This document shows, in pieces, positions 11,892 to 24,502 of a DNA stretch of 64,000 nt. The stretch is taken from NCBI GenBank assembly GCA_029531795.1, contig JAPEIS010000002.1, positions 2,790,001 through 2,854,000 on the forward strand. Reading direction: 5' to 3'. A program made the translations under genes and the position numbers. Origin of the DNA: Sclerotinia nivalis. Taxonomy: Eukaryota > Ascomycota > Leotiomycetes > Helotiales > Sclerotiniaceae. Numbering within the stretch: position 1 is the stretch's first letter; each line of letters begins with the position of its first letter. A model generated the notes under the pieces. It did not search any database. It saw nothing but the letters and a program-made list of their open reading frames with translations, and was not told the origin of the DNA.

Positions 11892-12915
11892 TGTATGTTT
11901 TCTGAATCGTGATCGTGATCGTGATCAATTGGCTGTTGATGTTGAAGTTGCATCCAAGTGATGTTTATTTACGAAAGGCTGAGGAATTAAGAAAGTTGAA
12001 GCTGAAGCTGGAGCTTATCAAGCTCAAATATTAGGTAATCAGCCTTATCCGCCGAAAGACCTCAGGCATGATTTGTAAGAATTTCCACCCTTCACCCTTG
12101 AAGTTTGGTAGAAGTGAAGTGTCGGGCCGTGGCTAGTCCATTATGATTCTTTGAGTGGTACAAGGAAATAGCTTGCACATCAGGGATCTACCTACTTCTG
12201 TTCATCCCAAGTATTTGAGTCCAGGAATATCACTACGAATAATAATACCTACTCATCATCATGTTTGTTTATTATGCTAGTCCTTCCGGTTACCCACCTA
12301 GACCGCAGTTTATATTTCCCCTCTTTGAGGTAAATAAATACTAAGTCTTTTATGACAGCGATTAGGTTTTTAAACTTTTTCCTTTTATCGTTGCTATTTT
12401 GGTTTTGTACGCGTTGTAACTCTTTCAGCCAATCAATCAGCTTCTCTTGATTTGATGATTTGTTGTTCCTGATGTTTTCTTGTTGTCATTTATTATGAAT
12501 CAGCATAAATGAAAACACATATGGATTCTTGATTAGGTAGGAAATATTCACAATTCATTTGGTTCATAAGGCTATTGACAACAATCAATTGACAATCCCT
12601 ATATATAATTGGTCAAATGAGTTGATGAATGATTATGCTTTAGCTAGATAGGTAGGTAGATAAATGAATGAACAACTTGAATAAAATAAACAACTTGGGT
12701 AAATAGGTAATCAAAAGATAAAAAAGATAAACAATTGCATAAATATAAAACAACGCTAGAATTGTTCTTCTAGCTAAATTCACTTAAGACTTGATTGACT
12801 TCACTTTACTCTTGATCCTTGACTGTCGTGAGTTTTGACTCTTTGAATAAAGTGAAGCGAGAACTTGCGAACTGCGAACTACGAACTGAGAACTGCGATC
12901 CCTCCCTCTCCCTCT

Positions 12916-12948
<33 letters not shown>

Positions 12949-13640
12949 TCATTCTCTCCCTCTCCCTCTCCCTCCTCCTGTACCACAACATTCGAGCGAG
13001 CTTATTATCTCACCCCTCTCTCTCTGTTGTGATCTTTCGTGTTCATCAACACAGTCCACTCATTTTTCTCCTTATCTCGTTTTCCCCTTCTTTTCGTTTC
13101 TTTTCTACCCAGGATACTTTTAAACTGCTTTAACTGATCCTTTTAACTATTTCCTTCAACTGTTACTGTTACAGTACCATTAATTCAAGGCTACCAGTAA
13201 AAGATCGAAAATTACTGCATATTTACTATTTGGTCGCGTCAAGATAAGCAAAATAAAACCCGACATCCTGTACCCAGGCGGTTCAAATCCGTACGGCACC
13301 GATAGATCAACACGCGAACCTCTTCTTCCCCCCTGGCTACCCCAAGATCTGCTTGAAGTTCCCCGATCATCTAAGGTCATACTAAACTTGGTTCAACATA
13401 CAACTTTTACAACTACAACTACAACTTTCCTACCTGTAGTACCACCTCATTTTATTCTCGTCGGACAGATTAATCTTGACACCGCATTTGTTTACTCCGA
13501 TCTACGAATACGAATTAGTCCGGCACTTTTCGAGGAGCCCCAAGTCCTACCTGGGCGCAGAGGGTTTCTCAATCTACAAGACTTGTCTTTAATTCGAAAT
13601 TATCCTATCCTTTCTTACACATTAAATTGCGGTCACCACA
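11892..13640. other. Divergent promoter region, with probable apsA 5' leader
   Basis: This 1.75 kb stretch separates the Cwc24 start (minus) from the ApsA start (plus). The right half (about 12780-13640) is pyrimidine-rich on the plus strand, as fungal 5' leaders often are, and holds a CCCTC microsatellite. The left half is AT-rich spacer. A promoter for each gene is expected but no core element is obvious. No further gene is supported. Confidence 0.55.
12898..12976 (+). repeat. CCCTCT/CCCTCA microsatellite
   Basis: Runs of CCCTCT flank about five CCCTCA units. This is a C-rich hexamer array in the probable 5' leader or promoter of apsA. It is not the telomere repeat, which would be CCCTAA on this strand. 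Confidence 0.8.
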
Positions 13641-16600
13641 ATGTCGACCTCTTTGGCCATGGATCATCCGTCAATCCTGTCCGACACTGGAGACAGTAGT
13701 AGCAGCAATGATCCATTCTTGTCCCCCCCATCTGTTTTGAGCGGCCACCGATTCTCTCATTTCGATAAACAACTATTTGCGCTCGGCTCCTCAACATCCC
13801 CAGAACAAGCCAAACGGGCACTAGAAGCACATCTTGCGGAGACGGAACGAAGAATTCAGGAGGCTTCGAACCTCGGTACAACCCTTCTACAACAGAGGAA
13901 GGATTTGGGCGAGCGACTGAAGGAAGTTGAGAAACAACAGAGTGAGGGAGATATAACGCCAGAATTGCGGCAGAAACTGGTTGATATTGAGAAGGAATAC
14001 AATGAAGTTGGGAGGGAGACAGCGAGAGCTTTCCTGCCAAAGTCGAGAGTACCTAGCAGCGAGATGGGGGCGTCACCTTTTACTGATAAGGTATAGATTG
14101 ATAGTTACATCAAATTTACCATTACTAACACAATGTAGCGTTCCGCAAGCCCATCCAAATTCGAAAGCCAAGCTACCGCTACCGCTTCCCCATCAAAATT
14201 TAGCGTTCCTAATCGAAAGCAGCGAAATCAACCTGCAAATAGGGTACACGATATCGAATTTGCGACGGAAATTAGTACTTCCCTGTTAGCACAAGTACGG
14301 CATCTACAAGCACTCTTGGCGGAGAAGGAGGAAACACTCAAGACTGTTGCGCTCGAAAAGTCCAGGTTGGAAATAGAGGCCGAAGGTTATACTCAGCGAT
14401 TGAGGAGTCTTGATGAAAGCGAAAATAGGTACAAGGACGAGAATTGGAACCTAGAAACTCAAATCCATGAACATTTGGCCTCGCAGAAAGAGGCCTCGGA
14501 ACGTGAAAAGAGGTTGACGCAGAGTCTAAGTCTTTTACAAGCCGAAAAAAGTGCTGCGCAAAAGGAATTGGATGAGATTAAGTTAAACCATGCGAAGCTC
14601 CAAGATCAACACACATCCGCAGTGAAGCACCTCGATGTGGACCTAGGAACGGCTAAGCGAAGCATGACGATCTTGGAAACCGAAAAGGTGGCGCTTCAGA
14701 AGAAGGTTGAAGAGTTGATGGGCCAAAATCAAGAGCTTGCGCAAGCAGTTGCACACCACCGAGCACGAATCGAAGAGCGTGAAGCATCCCAGGGTAGTGG
14801 CGAGGAAGAGCCTCAGTCAACAACTGACAACAATACCCCTGAACACTCTCCACCTCCATCACCCGTTAAAATGACGCCTAGACATAGCATGCTAGAATCG
14901 GAAACTTTGAAAAGCTCCCTTCATCACGCCCACAGAATGATCCAAAACCTGAAGGGCAATATTCACCGCGAGAAGACCGAAAAGTTAGAGCTAAAGCGCA
15001 TGTTGCAGGAGGCTAGGGATGAGATTGAGGTTGCACGCCGAGGTGAACCACAAGTAGACTCACCTGGACCGAGGAGAGCCCGAAAGACTGCTCCCATTCA
15101 GGCCAAAAAACCTTTCAAGGTGGGTCAACTTGGTGGTATTAGGAACAGCAGGAGTGAAGTCTTGATTGAGGAGGATCAGGAAGATCACTTTGAGGACATT
15201 AACTGGGAGGATGATCATGAACAACCGAGCCCCAGCCGTGGTTCCCGTTCTCTGGGCACCGCTTCTGGTGCTGCTCTTGCAGCTGCAATGGCAGCTGGCG
15301 TTGCTAAGTCTTCACATAGCGTTTTCGGCAGTTCCACTGATCAAAGTGATGCATTCGAGACGGCAAATGAGCGTTCTACGGAGACGGAAGATTTTCAGAC
15401 TGGTGTAGAAGATATGGCTGGCTCGGATGATACGGACACAGAAACAGAGAAAGGTGGTACTATTCGCGCAAAGGCTTCACGTCAATCCATTGCTTTGTCG
15501 AAGGCTGGCAATCGTGATTCTTTCCTGAGCACTGCTTCAACATCTGAGGATGAGTATGTGTATGAAGATGCGAAAACACCCGGTATTCATCCACAACGAC
15601 TACGACTCAAAGTCAATCGTAATGGCAACCGACGTTCACGTGTTGCTAGTGAGGATGCTCAAGCAGAAAGTCCAATTGGCTTTGCCGATAGTAGCAAGCA
15701 TACTCCTCAACCAGCTAGACAAAGCTTGTTTGCAGAATTGGGCGAATTGGGAAGTGATGATGAATCCGTTGCTTCGGGTCCTCCTAGTCGCTATGCATCG
15801 AGAGGCAATACTCCACAGTCATCGAGACCAAGTACGGCCAGGAATGTTCCTGCTTCAGTCATTGCACCGCCGTTGCCAAGAATACCAATGATCGATTCTG
15901 CTATGATGACCGAATCTTGGGAGCCCGAGCCTCGTGCACCAACGACAACTGTGCCATTATTGTCAGGCCTGGCTGGTGCTACACTTGGTGCTGCTGGTGG
16001 TGTTGCGGCTGCCTTAGGTTTCAAAGCAGAGCATGATCGAGCCGTGTCACCAATGCCTGAACCTGAAACTCAACCACAAGTTCCTCAATCCGCAGTCAAT
16101 GCTACAAACAGCGGGTCTCTGATGGAGGAAAGCCAACCAATAGTTTCACTTTCACACAGCGAGCCCCAGGCATTTGGCATTGCACCGGAAGCTGAGGCAA
16201 CTAGGTCTGTTTCAACACAAGAAGCTCACCCGGTTTCTTCACAATATCCAGGCAGACCCCCCATGTCTGAAGCTGCTAGTCAATGGCACGAGGAGCAAAT
16301 GAAGCAGCAAATGGAGGGTCTATTAAAGGTTCAACCGCAGCATGATGTAACGCGACCAGTGTCTACAACATACAGTGACATGAGTTCACAATATGATAGT
16401 GAACTCATTGATGAAAAATTGGACAAATTCCCATCGCCCCCTGTCTCGCGGACTAATACACCGATGACAAAACTGGCGGTGGTGGAAGCAGCAGCTCCAG
16501 ATGTTCCATTGACAATGTCCACAATTCGATCTGAACACATCGAAGCCGAACCAGTCTCGGAAGTTGAGCCAACACCGGCTGCTCCACTAACATTGTCTAC

Positions 16601-18940
16601 GATTAATTCCGAGCAAATCGAGCAAGTTGATGCCGATCCAGCCCCAATTGAGCCATTAACGATGTCTACCATTCGTTTTGAACACGTTGAGCCAATTGTT
16701 GAGGAAGTTCGCTCAGAACCACCTGTTCTGCCAGCTATCCTACCGTCCACTCCACAACGCTCATCAAGACCTGATTACTTTTCTTTGTCTCCAGGTTTAG
16801 GCTTCTCTGTCATCCAATCGGTGGATACAGAACCTATTGCGCCTCCTACCCCGAGAAGTCCAAAAAGAGATGGTGTTATGCTTTCTAGATTCCCAGCTTC
16901 GGAAAGTAAGTCTGTGAATGAGGATGAATTAGAGGCCAAATCCCCAGTTGCAGAGAGTAGATCCATAGAGGAAGTCAAATCAGAGGGGCCTAAGTCAAAA
17001 GAAGAGCCTCATACACCAAAGGCTGGCTTTATCAGCTCCGTCTTCGGTGGCTGGAATAGAAAGCAGACAAATACGCCAATCATTGCTGAGGATGAAACGA
17101 GTCAATCACCTAGTCAATCACCAGTGGTAGAGACACCAGAGTCTCAACGACCATTTAAGGTAGTATCAGGTAACACTACTGAACGATCTCCTAAGAAGCC
17201 CCGTGTCGAGATGGCAGACGAAAGTTCCCAAACCGCTTTGACTGCGGAACAAATTGATTATATGCTCAACAAAAGCAAGAGACAAGAAACCATCACCACT
17301 CAGGACGGACCTAAATCTACCGTTCATTCTTCACCACATTCGACCAATATCCCCGCAGCTCTTAAGACCCGCAAGTCACAAGAAAGTATCGGTAGTGTTG
17401 GTCGTCCAAAGTCAAAGGGTCTTGACATTGAATCTCCCGTGGATGTTATGACTGGGAGGAGACCCACAAGTTCTGGGAGTGGTAGGAATGCATCCATCTC
17501 AAGCATTCATCCACCTCTACCCTCAGATCATAAGCAAGTTATTGCTGCTGCGGCTCAACGCACAGGTTCTGCAAGTGGATCCGGTGATCACAGACATCTT
17601 ACTACCCTTGCCGAGGACCAACAGCAGCAGCCACAGCCACAGCCACAACGTACCGGTTCATCCACTAGCGCTGGTACAGGTACTATGGGTCCTCCGCCAA
17701 TACCATCTACTAACAAAAATCGACCTAAGACCCCAAGTTCTCAGACTCATGGATCCTCGAAGGTAATCTCAACTTCAAAATACAGAAATCCATCTACTGA
17801 GCGTGACGTAAACTCCCCAAGTGGCACTGGACGGTCAAGACACTCCTCAGTATCTTCATTCGCATCTGAGGTTGATACTCGCTTCAATCTGCGCGCTGGA
17901 GTTCCAATGCCAGAAGGTGTAGAGCCAAATACTGATCCAAGGATGATTAATGCTATCACTCAAACTATGATTGGTGAATATCTTTGGAAATACACTCGCA
18001 AAGCCGGCCGTGGTGGAATGTCAGAAAATCGTCACCGACGTTATTTCTGGGTTCACCCGTATACGAGAACATTGTATTGGAGTGATAGAGATCCTTCAAC
18101 TGCTGGCCGTTCAGAGCTAAAGGCAAAGAGTGTCGCTATCGAGGCTGTTCGAGTTGTAACTGATGATAATCCCATGCCACCTGGATTACATCGCAAGAGC
18201 TTGGTTATCTTGACACCTGGTCGAACTGTGCAATTTACTGCTAGCACAGGACAACGACATGAAACTTGGTTCAATGCTTTGTCATACTTACTTCTGCGTA
18301 CAGGAGAGGATGCTGTTACCGATACTGTTGAAGTTTCGGGTGCGCTGACAAGCGAGGATGTTAATGAGTTCAATCCAGGATATGGTCACGCACACCTTGG
18401 TGGCAGACGAGGGCCTCCATCTCTTTCATCATACAATAGCCGAACCACTCGTAACGACTCACCGATAAGCAAGGATAGAAGATACTCTACCATGCATCCC
18501 CGTTTAACTTCAAGGCCGTCAAGGCCATCGTTAGGTTCGGCCACTTTCTCTCGACTTAGCAGTTACCTGTTGCCTGGCGACGGGAATAGATCGTTCTCTG
18601 TTCGACGAAGCCGAAGTGTCAATGGCGCTAAAAGCATTTACGAAGCTAGTGAGGTTCAAGATAGTGCTGAGGATTTGAGAGAGCAAATCGAAAGACAAGA
18701 CCGAGAATCCGATAGACTAGAGAATGTTCGAGCATGCTGCGATGGTAAGTCTCAGGTGTAGTTCTGGTTCTAAAGTTTTATCTAACTTATGTAATAGGGA
18801 AACATGATGTCGGGCATCTCCATCATGAAACTCCAAAGGGCCGCCAAACCATGAGTGTAGCATCAGGCTCTTATCGACAGACACATCGTGCTTCAAGTCG
18901 AACCAGTCAGAGACCTAGCGAACCAAGTCAACAGACATAA
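13641..18940 (+). CDS. apsA: ApsA/Num1-type cortical anchor protein with coiled coil and C-terminal PH domain
   Basis: Three exons (13641-14090, 14139-18744, 18798-18940) give 1732 aa, close to the size of Aspergillus ApsA. In that family the protein sits at the cell cortex, anchors dynein/microtubules and tethers mitochondria, so it controls nuclear positioning. Residues about 40-400 are strongly charged and heptad-like (coiled coil). The middle is disordered, with Ala/Gly-rich patches (AALAAAMAAGVAKSS; LSGLAGATLGAAGGVAAALG) and a threefold motif PLTMSTIRSEHIE at about residues 940-1005. The C-terminal PH domain of the Mcp5/Num1 kind covers about 1418-1540 (MIGEYLWKYTRKAG, RRYFWVHPYTRTLYWSDRD, FNALSYLLLRT). 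It probably binds membrane phosphoinositides. Introns are 48 and 53 bp with clean GT/AG ends. The start is the first ATG of the long frame. Identification is firm; cellular roles come from the family. Confidence 0.93.
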
Positions 18941-21900
18941 TTCCTCAATCACAATCAACTCACTGAATCCAATCACAATCTTAAATAACTCTTTACGAAT
19001 TCATGCCTCTCCTTGAATTTTACTTTCGCCCAACTCGACCAAAAAAATCACATCCGGGTTTCCCTCATTTACGGCAAAGAATGTTTAACGGCTGCCAGGA
19101 CAACTATCAAATCTATCTCATTTGTTCATGCTTTTCTTCATCCGTTCATCCATCCATTTATCCATAAATTTTCTTGATTCCTTCCGTTTTTGTCGTCGCC
19201 ATCGTTCATCGTCCTTTTTGGGTTTTAAGTCAATGATACCTTTTCAGGCGAAGGAGTTTTTTCAATTCTTTTTCGATGACTTTCGGGGAGTAGTATTAGT
19301 ACACTATGATAGCGGGCAGACGGGGTTACGCGAAACTGTTTCTTGTCTTTTGGGATGCATTTGATCTTTTTTTTTCTCTCCCAAAACAAATGCATGGAGA
19401 GGAGGTGAAGCGCAAATGGATGGGATGGATGGATGAAGGAATTTTTTTTTTTTTTACCTTTTCTTGTGTTGTGTATGGCGACTTTTATCATGTATTTGAG
19501 GGGAAATAAATACAATCAACTGAATATTGAGGATGAGGATATGTATGCTTGACTTGATCTGAGTTGATGTGACTAGCTTGACTTTGGTTTGGCTCGATGT
19601 TTCTGTGGTGTGGTTTGAGATGATAGTGATAACATGAATTCCCTGGTTATCTACAAAAGGCTATTGGCGCCCATTATCTGGGACGGAAACCTTGTGTTGT
19701 GTATTCGAAAAGTGGAATCTTATGCTCGTTCATTACAGGGGATAAGAACAAAGAAAAGATCTTGAGAAATCGAAAAGGAAAATAAAAATTCCTGTTAAGC
19801 AGCAAAAATAAAAAGATAGGAGAGAAATGAAGATGAAGATGAATTTGGTGAGTGGTGAGTGGAGAATGGAGAATGGAGAATGAAGAGACGGAGGGAGTTA
19901 GAGTGCTGCTGACCCTATCCTCCAGCTAGATGAAGCTCAAGCGAGCTGTACCATATTAACTATACTTTATGTAGGTATGTATTATATCTTTTGATATATA
20001 CTGGTAGTATTCTTATCTAGGATTTACTCGTATACATATACTAGGTAAGTATTCAAAGTTTGTATAGAATGGATGGGTGGATTTCTTTTCTTTTATATTT
20101 TATATCTTATTTATTCTTTTCAGTTTATGATTATTGTGTAGGGAAGGAAGGTTTTAGGTATATAAATATGCAAATGTACAAATACCAAAAATGGCACTCG
20201 CATAATGATGCAGGTAAGTAAGATCTTACCTGGTAGAACTTCGATTTGATGATTTGGTTTGTGTACCAACCTTGCGCGCACGAGGATTCGGCGGTACGGA
20301 GTACTTCTGGCTTAGAGAGTAGAGAATATATTCGGAATCGGGTGGTTTTGGCTTTGGTTGTGGGGAATGGTGGATTTAGAGAGTGGATAGGTGGGTAGGT
20401 AGGTAGGTTTCTAGGTAAATCTATGATTCTGCTGTAGTAAATGTATCGATATCATTTCTACTAGGTATTGATGAGTATACTGAGTGTCGCGGTGTCACGG
20501 TGTCACGATACCTTCTATGGTATGGCATTTTGATTAGTTTCTGATTGGTTTTTGATTAGTTTTTGATTAGTTTTCATTTTCTTTTCTTCAACCAATAAAT
20601 AGTTTCCGCGTCTTTTCTTCGAAAATAAATAATGAAATAATCATCTCGTTTCTTCGCTGATATTCATACACTTAAATGAACTCGGATTCTGTAGTTAGAT
20701 AAGAAATGCAAAACCTTATTGTCCGCGTGCGCTGTGCAGGCGATAGGAAAGCTACATCGAATCGGAGCCTTGGAGTTTTTCCGTTACGTCTGGTCACACC
20801 CTACAGATTGGTTACAGTGGGTGTAATGGTATACTATAAACAGTGCGCCGGAGATGCGGCTTTACTCGTATCAATATCAATGAGATGTTGGTGACGGTGA
20901 AGTATAGATTTATAACGCGAGGTGTTTTGCGTGGGTGGTGAAGTGGAAATGTGTGTAAATGAGTATTCGAGCACTTACTTAAGAGAAAATGCATATTTTT
21001 CTGGAGTTATGATTTTGAACTTCGTCCTTTCTCATTTTAGGGTTTTTCTGGAGATATATCATTGATTTACTGCCAAGTTTACTATCCTGGGTCGTGCCTC
21101 TGTTGCAGTGATGTAAGACTATGTTCACTTTGTCTCGGGTAATTTATCTAACGAGAGATTCATGATCATGTCCACATCACACCATTGGTAATTTCATGTG
21201 GCTTGTGGTACGCAGAGGCAGGAGTCTCCAATAAAGGGATACGGATAGGATAAGTTGCAGAGAGGAGTAGAGAAAAGTGAAGATTGATGGATGATAGATA
21301 ATAAAGTCTGGGATATATATAAAATCCATGTAAGAAAAAATAACAAGCTTAATCTCGGAATATCAAAGACTAGATATCAGAATGGGCTTTCAACAAACTA
21401 CGTAGAATCCACCATTAAGAACACAGGTGAGAGTAGCTACTCAAATTACTAGATAACAAAACTTGTTCGTGCGAAAATAGTGTCTAGACTGCATTCATTT
21501 CTAGAATCTTGGTTTGCCCATGCTCTGGGAAAAGCCTTCGTACCGGTTCCTCACAGGTAGAGTAAAGCCTTATATAGCCGATATAGTAGAGTCCACATTC
21601 AATATTACTATCATCAAATGACACGCTTTATGATCTTTATTCTGCCATTTGATCTCTCGTCATATGGTGTACACCGTGTACACCATACAAATCTGCCAGG
21701 CAGAAGCATCCAAGACCTTGCTCTAGCTGTCCTGACTCCTTTGGAAGGGTATATTGACCGCTTGGAAGATATAGATAGGGAAATAAAAGATAAACCTTCT
21801 AACTACAATCTGGAAGCCATAAACAGGGGCGAAACATGACGAAAAGGAGAAGAAAAATATGCATGTGTCACGGCGATTAAGCTGGAAAATTTTACTCGCG

Positions 21901-22523
21901 CTATATGTAGAAAGGTGCTGGTAGAAATTGAGAGACAGAGCTCATTTTTCTACTCCGTATTAACTGTCGGCTTTGGCGATCGAGTATCTTCTGACAGGCC
22001 GAAGTTATGTGTTATGTTTCACCGCCTTCGCTTGCCAGGCAGAATTGTATGGACAGAATGATTTGCTTCAACGGCGATAACCTACGGCTTTCTCCTATTT
22101 CGGCAATGCGGCACTGACTCGGATAGCTAATGCATGTTTGATTGGTCTTTGGTCTTGGTTCATGTGAAACAGCAGGGCTCATTGCCGAGGTCCGATCGGT
22201 ATGCAAGGGTTTGCGCCACCATGATTTCCTACATGGATTCTAGTATGGATTCAAACTTTACCTACAACATTATGTGATATTGGAATTGATATAATACTCA
22301 CATTTATTCTGATCGAGTATTTTCGTATTCCGAGGATTTCTCAACACGGCTTGAGACGAAATAGTCTTCGGACTGTCAAGAAGTTCTTATCTTGTACCGC
22401 ATGCATATGCTTGATCAAAGACGATTGACTGTGCTGCCCTGAAGATAGAGACCTTTCGCGCCAACCAGCGTCGATTCGACGTACTTTCTTCAAAGTTCAA
22501 GTGTCTACATCCATCATTTCACC
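18941..22523. other. 3.6 kb intergenic spacer upstream of the P450 gene
   Basis: It holds the apsA 3' end and the P450 promoter. Visible structure: GAATGGA units near 19860-19885, GGTAGGTAGG near 20393, repeats of GTGTCACG near 20490-20510, four GATTAGTTTTT-like units at about 20530-20575, and a perfect palindrome at 21663-21687 listed separately. No coding region is supported. Confidence 0.6.
21663..21687. promoter_or_regulatory. Perfect 25-nt palindrome, candidate dimer-binding site
   Basis: Arms TATGGTGTACAC (21663-21674) and GTGTACACCATA (21676-21687) are exact reverse complements around one central C. A second short palindrome, TCTGCCAGGCAGA (21692-21704), starts four bases later, and the 12-mer TGCCAGGCAGAA recurs at 22033-22044. 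The cluster lies about 0.5-0.85 kb upstream of the P450 start. Use as a transcription-factor site is inference. Confidence 0.4.
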
Positions 22524-24502
22524 ATGGATCAATTATTGACAAGATATTCCCTCACCACCACCATCCTCATCACCCTAAGCATCTTCTACCTCATCTACAA
22601 CCTCATCCAAAAAGTCGTCTTATATCAACAACAACGCACCTTCGCCAAACAAAACAATTGTCTCCCCTGTGTCTCCTACCCCCAAAAAGATCCCTTCTAC
22701 GGCCTTGATTTCTTTATCGACACTGTTCGCGCGGCTCAGAATGGAAAATTCCTCGAGACGACTCAAAAACGATTTGAATCACTCGGTGTTTACACATATG
22801 CCTCCGTCCCCCTAGGTGTCACAACTATCAACACGGCCGATCCAGAAAACATCAAGACCGTTTTAGCAACCGGATTTAAAGATTATGAATTATTTTCTAG
22901 GAGAAAAGCTGGCTTGATGCCTATTTTTGGACCGGGGATCTTTGCGGTAGATGGACAGGAATGGGAGCATTCGAGGGCGATGTTGAGGCCGAATTTTGTG
23001 AGGAGTCAGGTGGCTGATTTGCATGTTTTCGAGAAACATTTTGGGAAGTTGATCAAAAGGATTCCTAGGGATGGGGCCACGGTGGATTTGTCAAAGTTGT
23101 TTTTCATGTTGACTATTGATTCCGGTGAGTTTTCCGGAGTGAGGATCAGTGAAGCGGCGGATGGGTTGAGGAGAGATGAGAATATGGTATGCTAACTTTG
23201 GGTGGTATAGCTACGGAATTTCTTTTTGGTGAGAGTACGGATACATTGGACGAAGAGAAATCCAATTCACCCGGCCATAAGTACACGGAAGCTTATGACT
23301 ATGTGAGTATTGGGGCTGATACATCTCGAACGCACATTTACTAACTTTCACAGATGGCTGAACGAGTCGGCAAAGAAATCCGCTGTAAGTAAAGCGGAAC
23401 GCTCACGCCGTCCTCCGTTCTACTTCACGAAACAAAGAAACATACTAATAAACAACCAGTGGGTAAACCAGCCAATCTCCTCCCCAACAAAAAATACAGA
23501 GATTCCATAAAATACGTGCACTCGTACGTCCGCACCTACGTAGACAAAGCCCTCGCGCTCCAAACCTCCAATCCATCGCAAAAACCGCAAGAACCTGATT
23601 CTGATCGCTATATCTTCCTCCAAGAACTTGCCAAATCCGGCTACAGCGCGCAGAAAATCCAAGCAGAGTTGCTTAACATTCTACTTGCGGGGCGTGATAC
23701 GACCGCCAGTTTACTTACTCTTCTCTTCATGGTACTTTCTCGCGAAAAAGATGTGCTTGAGAAATTGAGAAAGGAGGTAATGGGATTGGAAGGAAGACAA
23801 CCGACTTTTGAGGAAATCAAGGATATGAAGTACCTAAGATGGTGCATTAATGAGAGTAAGTTTCCTTCCCGTGTTCTTTTTATCCTCTCATCTCGCAAAG
23901 AGCTGCAAATTACAGACCTATGAAACTAACAAATTCCAAGCAATGCGACTCTACCCCATCGTTCCAACCACCTCTCGCGTTGCAGCACGCGACACGGTAC
24001 TTCCTCGCGGTGGCGGACCTGACGGAAAATCCCCGACGATGGTTAAGAAAGGAAGTGTGGTACTATGGAGCTCTTTTGTGATGCATCGAAGAAAGGACAT
24101 TTATGGAGAAGATGCTGCTGAGTTTCGACCTGAGAGATGGGAGAAATTGAGGGTTGGGTAAGTGATTCCATATTTGATCTCTATGTTTGAAGGATAAAAT
24201 GATGTACTAACTTGTAACACAAAGCTGGGAATACATTCCTTTCAGTGGAGGTCCTCGTATTTGTATTGGACAGCAATTTGCACTGACCGGTTAGTTCGCC
24301 TTCATTTATCTTTACAACCCGTGTTGAGGCCCCGTGTTCCGGCGAGAAAAGACTGACATAGAGAACAGAGGCATCGTACACCACAATCCGTCTTTTACAA
24401 ACTTTCTCCAGAATTGAGTTGAGAGATGATAAACCCTTTACGGAATGGCTGACATTGACTTTGTCAAACAAAGGGGGTTGTAAGGTCGCGATGTTTGAGT
24501 AG
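22524..24502 (+). CDS. Cytochrome P450, CYP52-like (alkane/fatty-acid hydroxylase type)
   Basis: Seven exons (22524-23124, 23211-23302, 23354-23384, 23460-23855, 23941-24157, 24225-24289, 24369-24502) give an intact 511-aa protein. It has an N-terminal membrane anchor (residues about 10-30, TTTILITLSIFYLIYNLI). The I-helix oxygen-binding motif AGRDTT is at 318-323. The K-helix ExxR, assembled across an intron, is E373-T-M-R376. The PERW motif is present. The heme loop FSGGPRICIGQ places the ligand at Cys459. The segments RVAARDTVLPRGGGPDG and MHRRKDIYGEDAAEFRPERW are hallmarks of CYP52/CYP63-like enzymes, which omega-hydroxylate n-alkanes or fatty acids on the ER. Substrate is inferred from family. 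All key residues are present and no frame damage was seen. There is no adjacent reductase, oxidase or biosynthetic gene, so a cluster role is unsupported. Confidence 0.9.

Noticed and set aside
13275..13300. GGTTCAAATCC, resembling a tRNA B box
   Set aside because: The flanking bases do not form a T stem, and no A box or acceptor stem was found.
22524..24502. Secondary-metabolite cluster around the P450
   Set aside because: No backbone synthase, transporter, regulator or tailoring gene lies within the window on either side.
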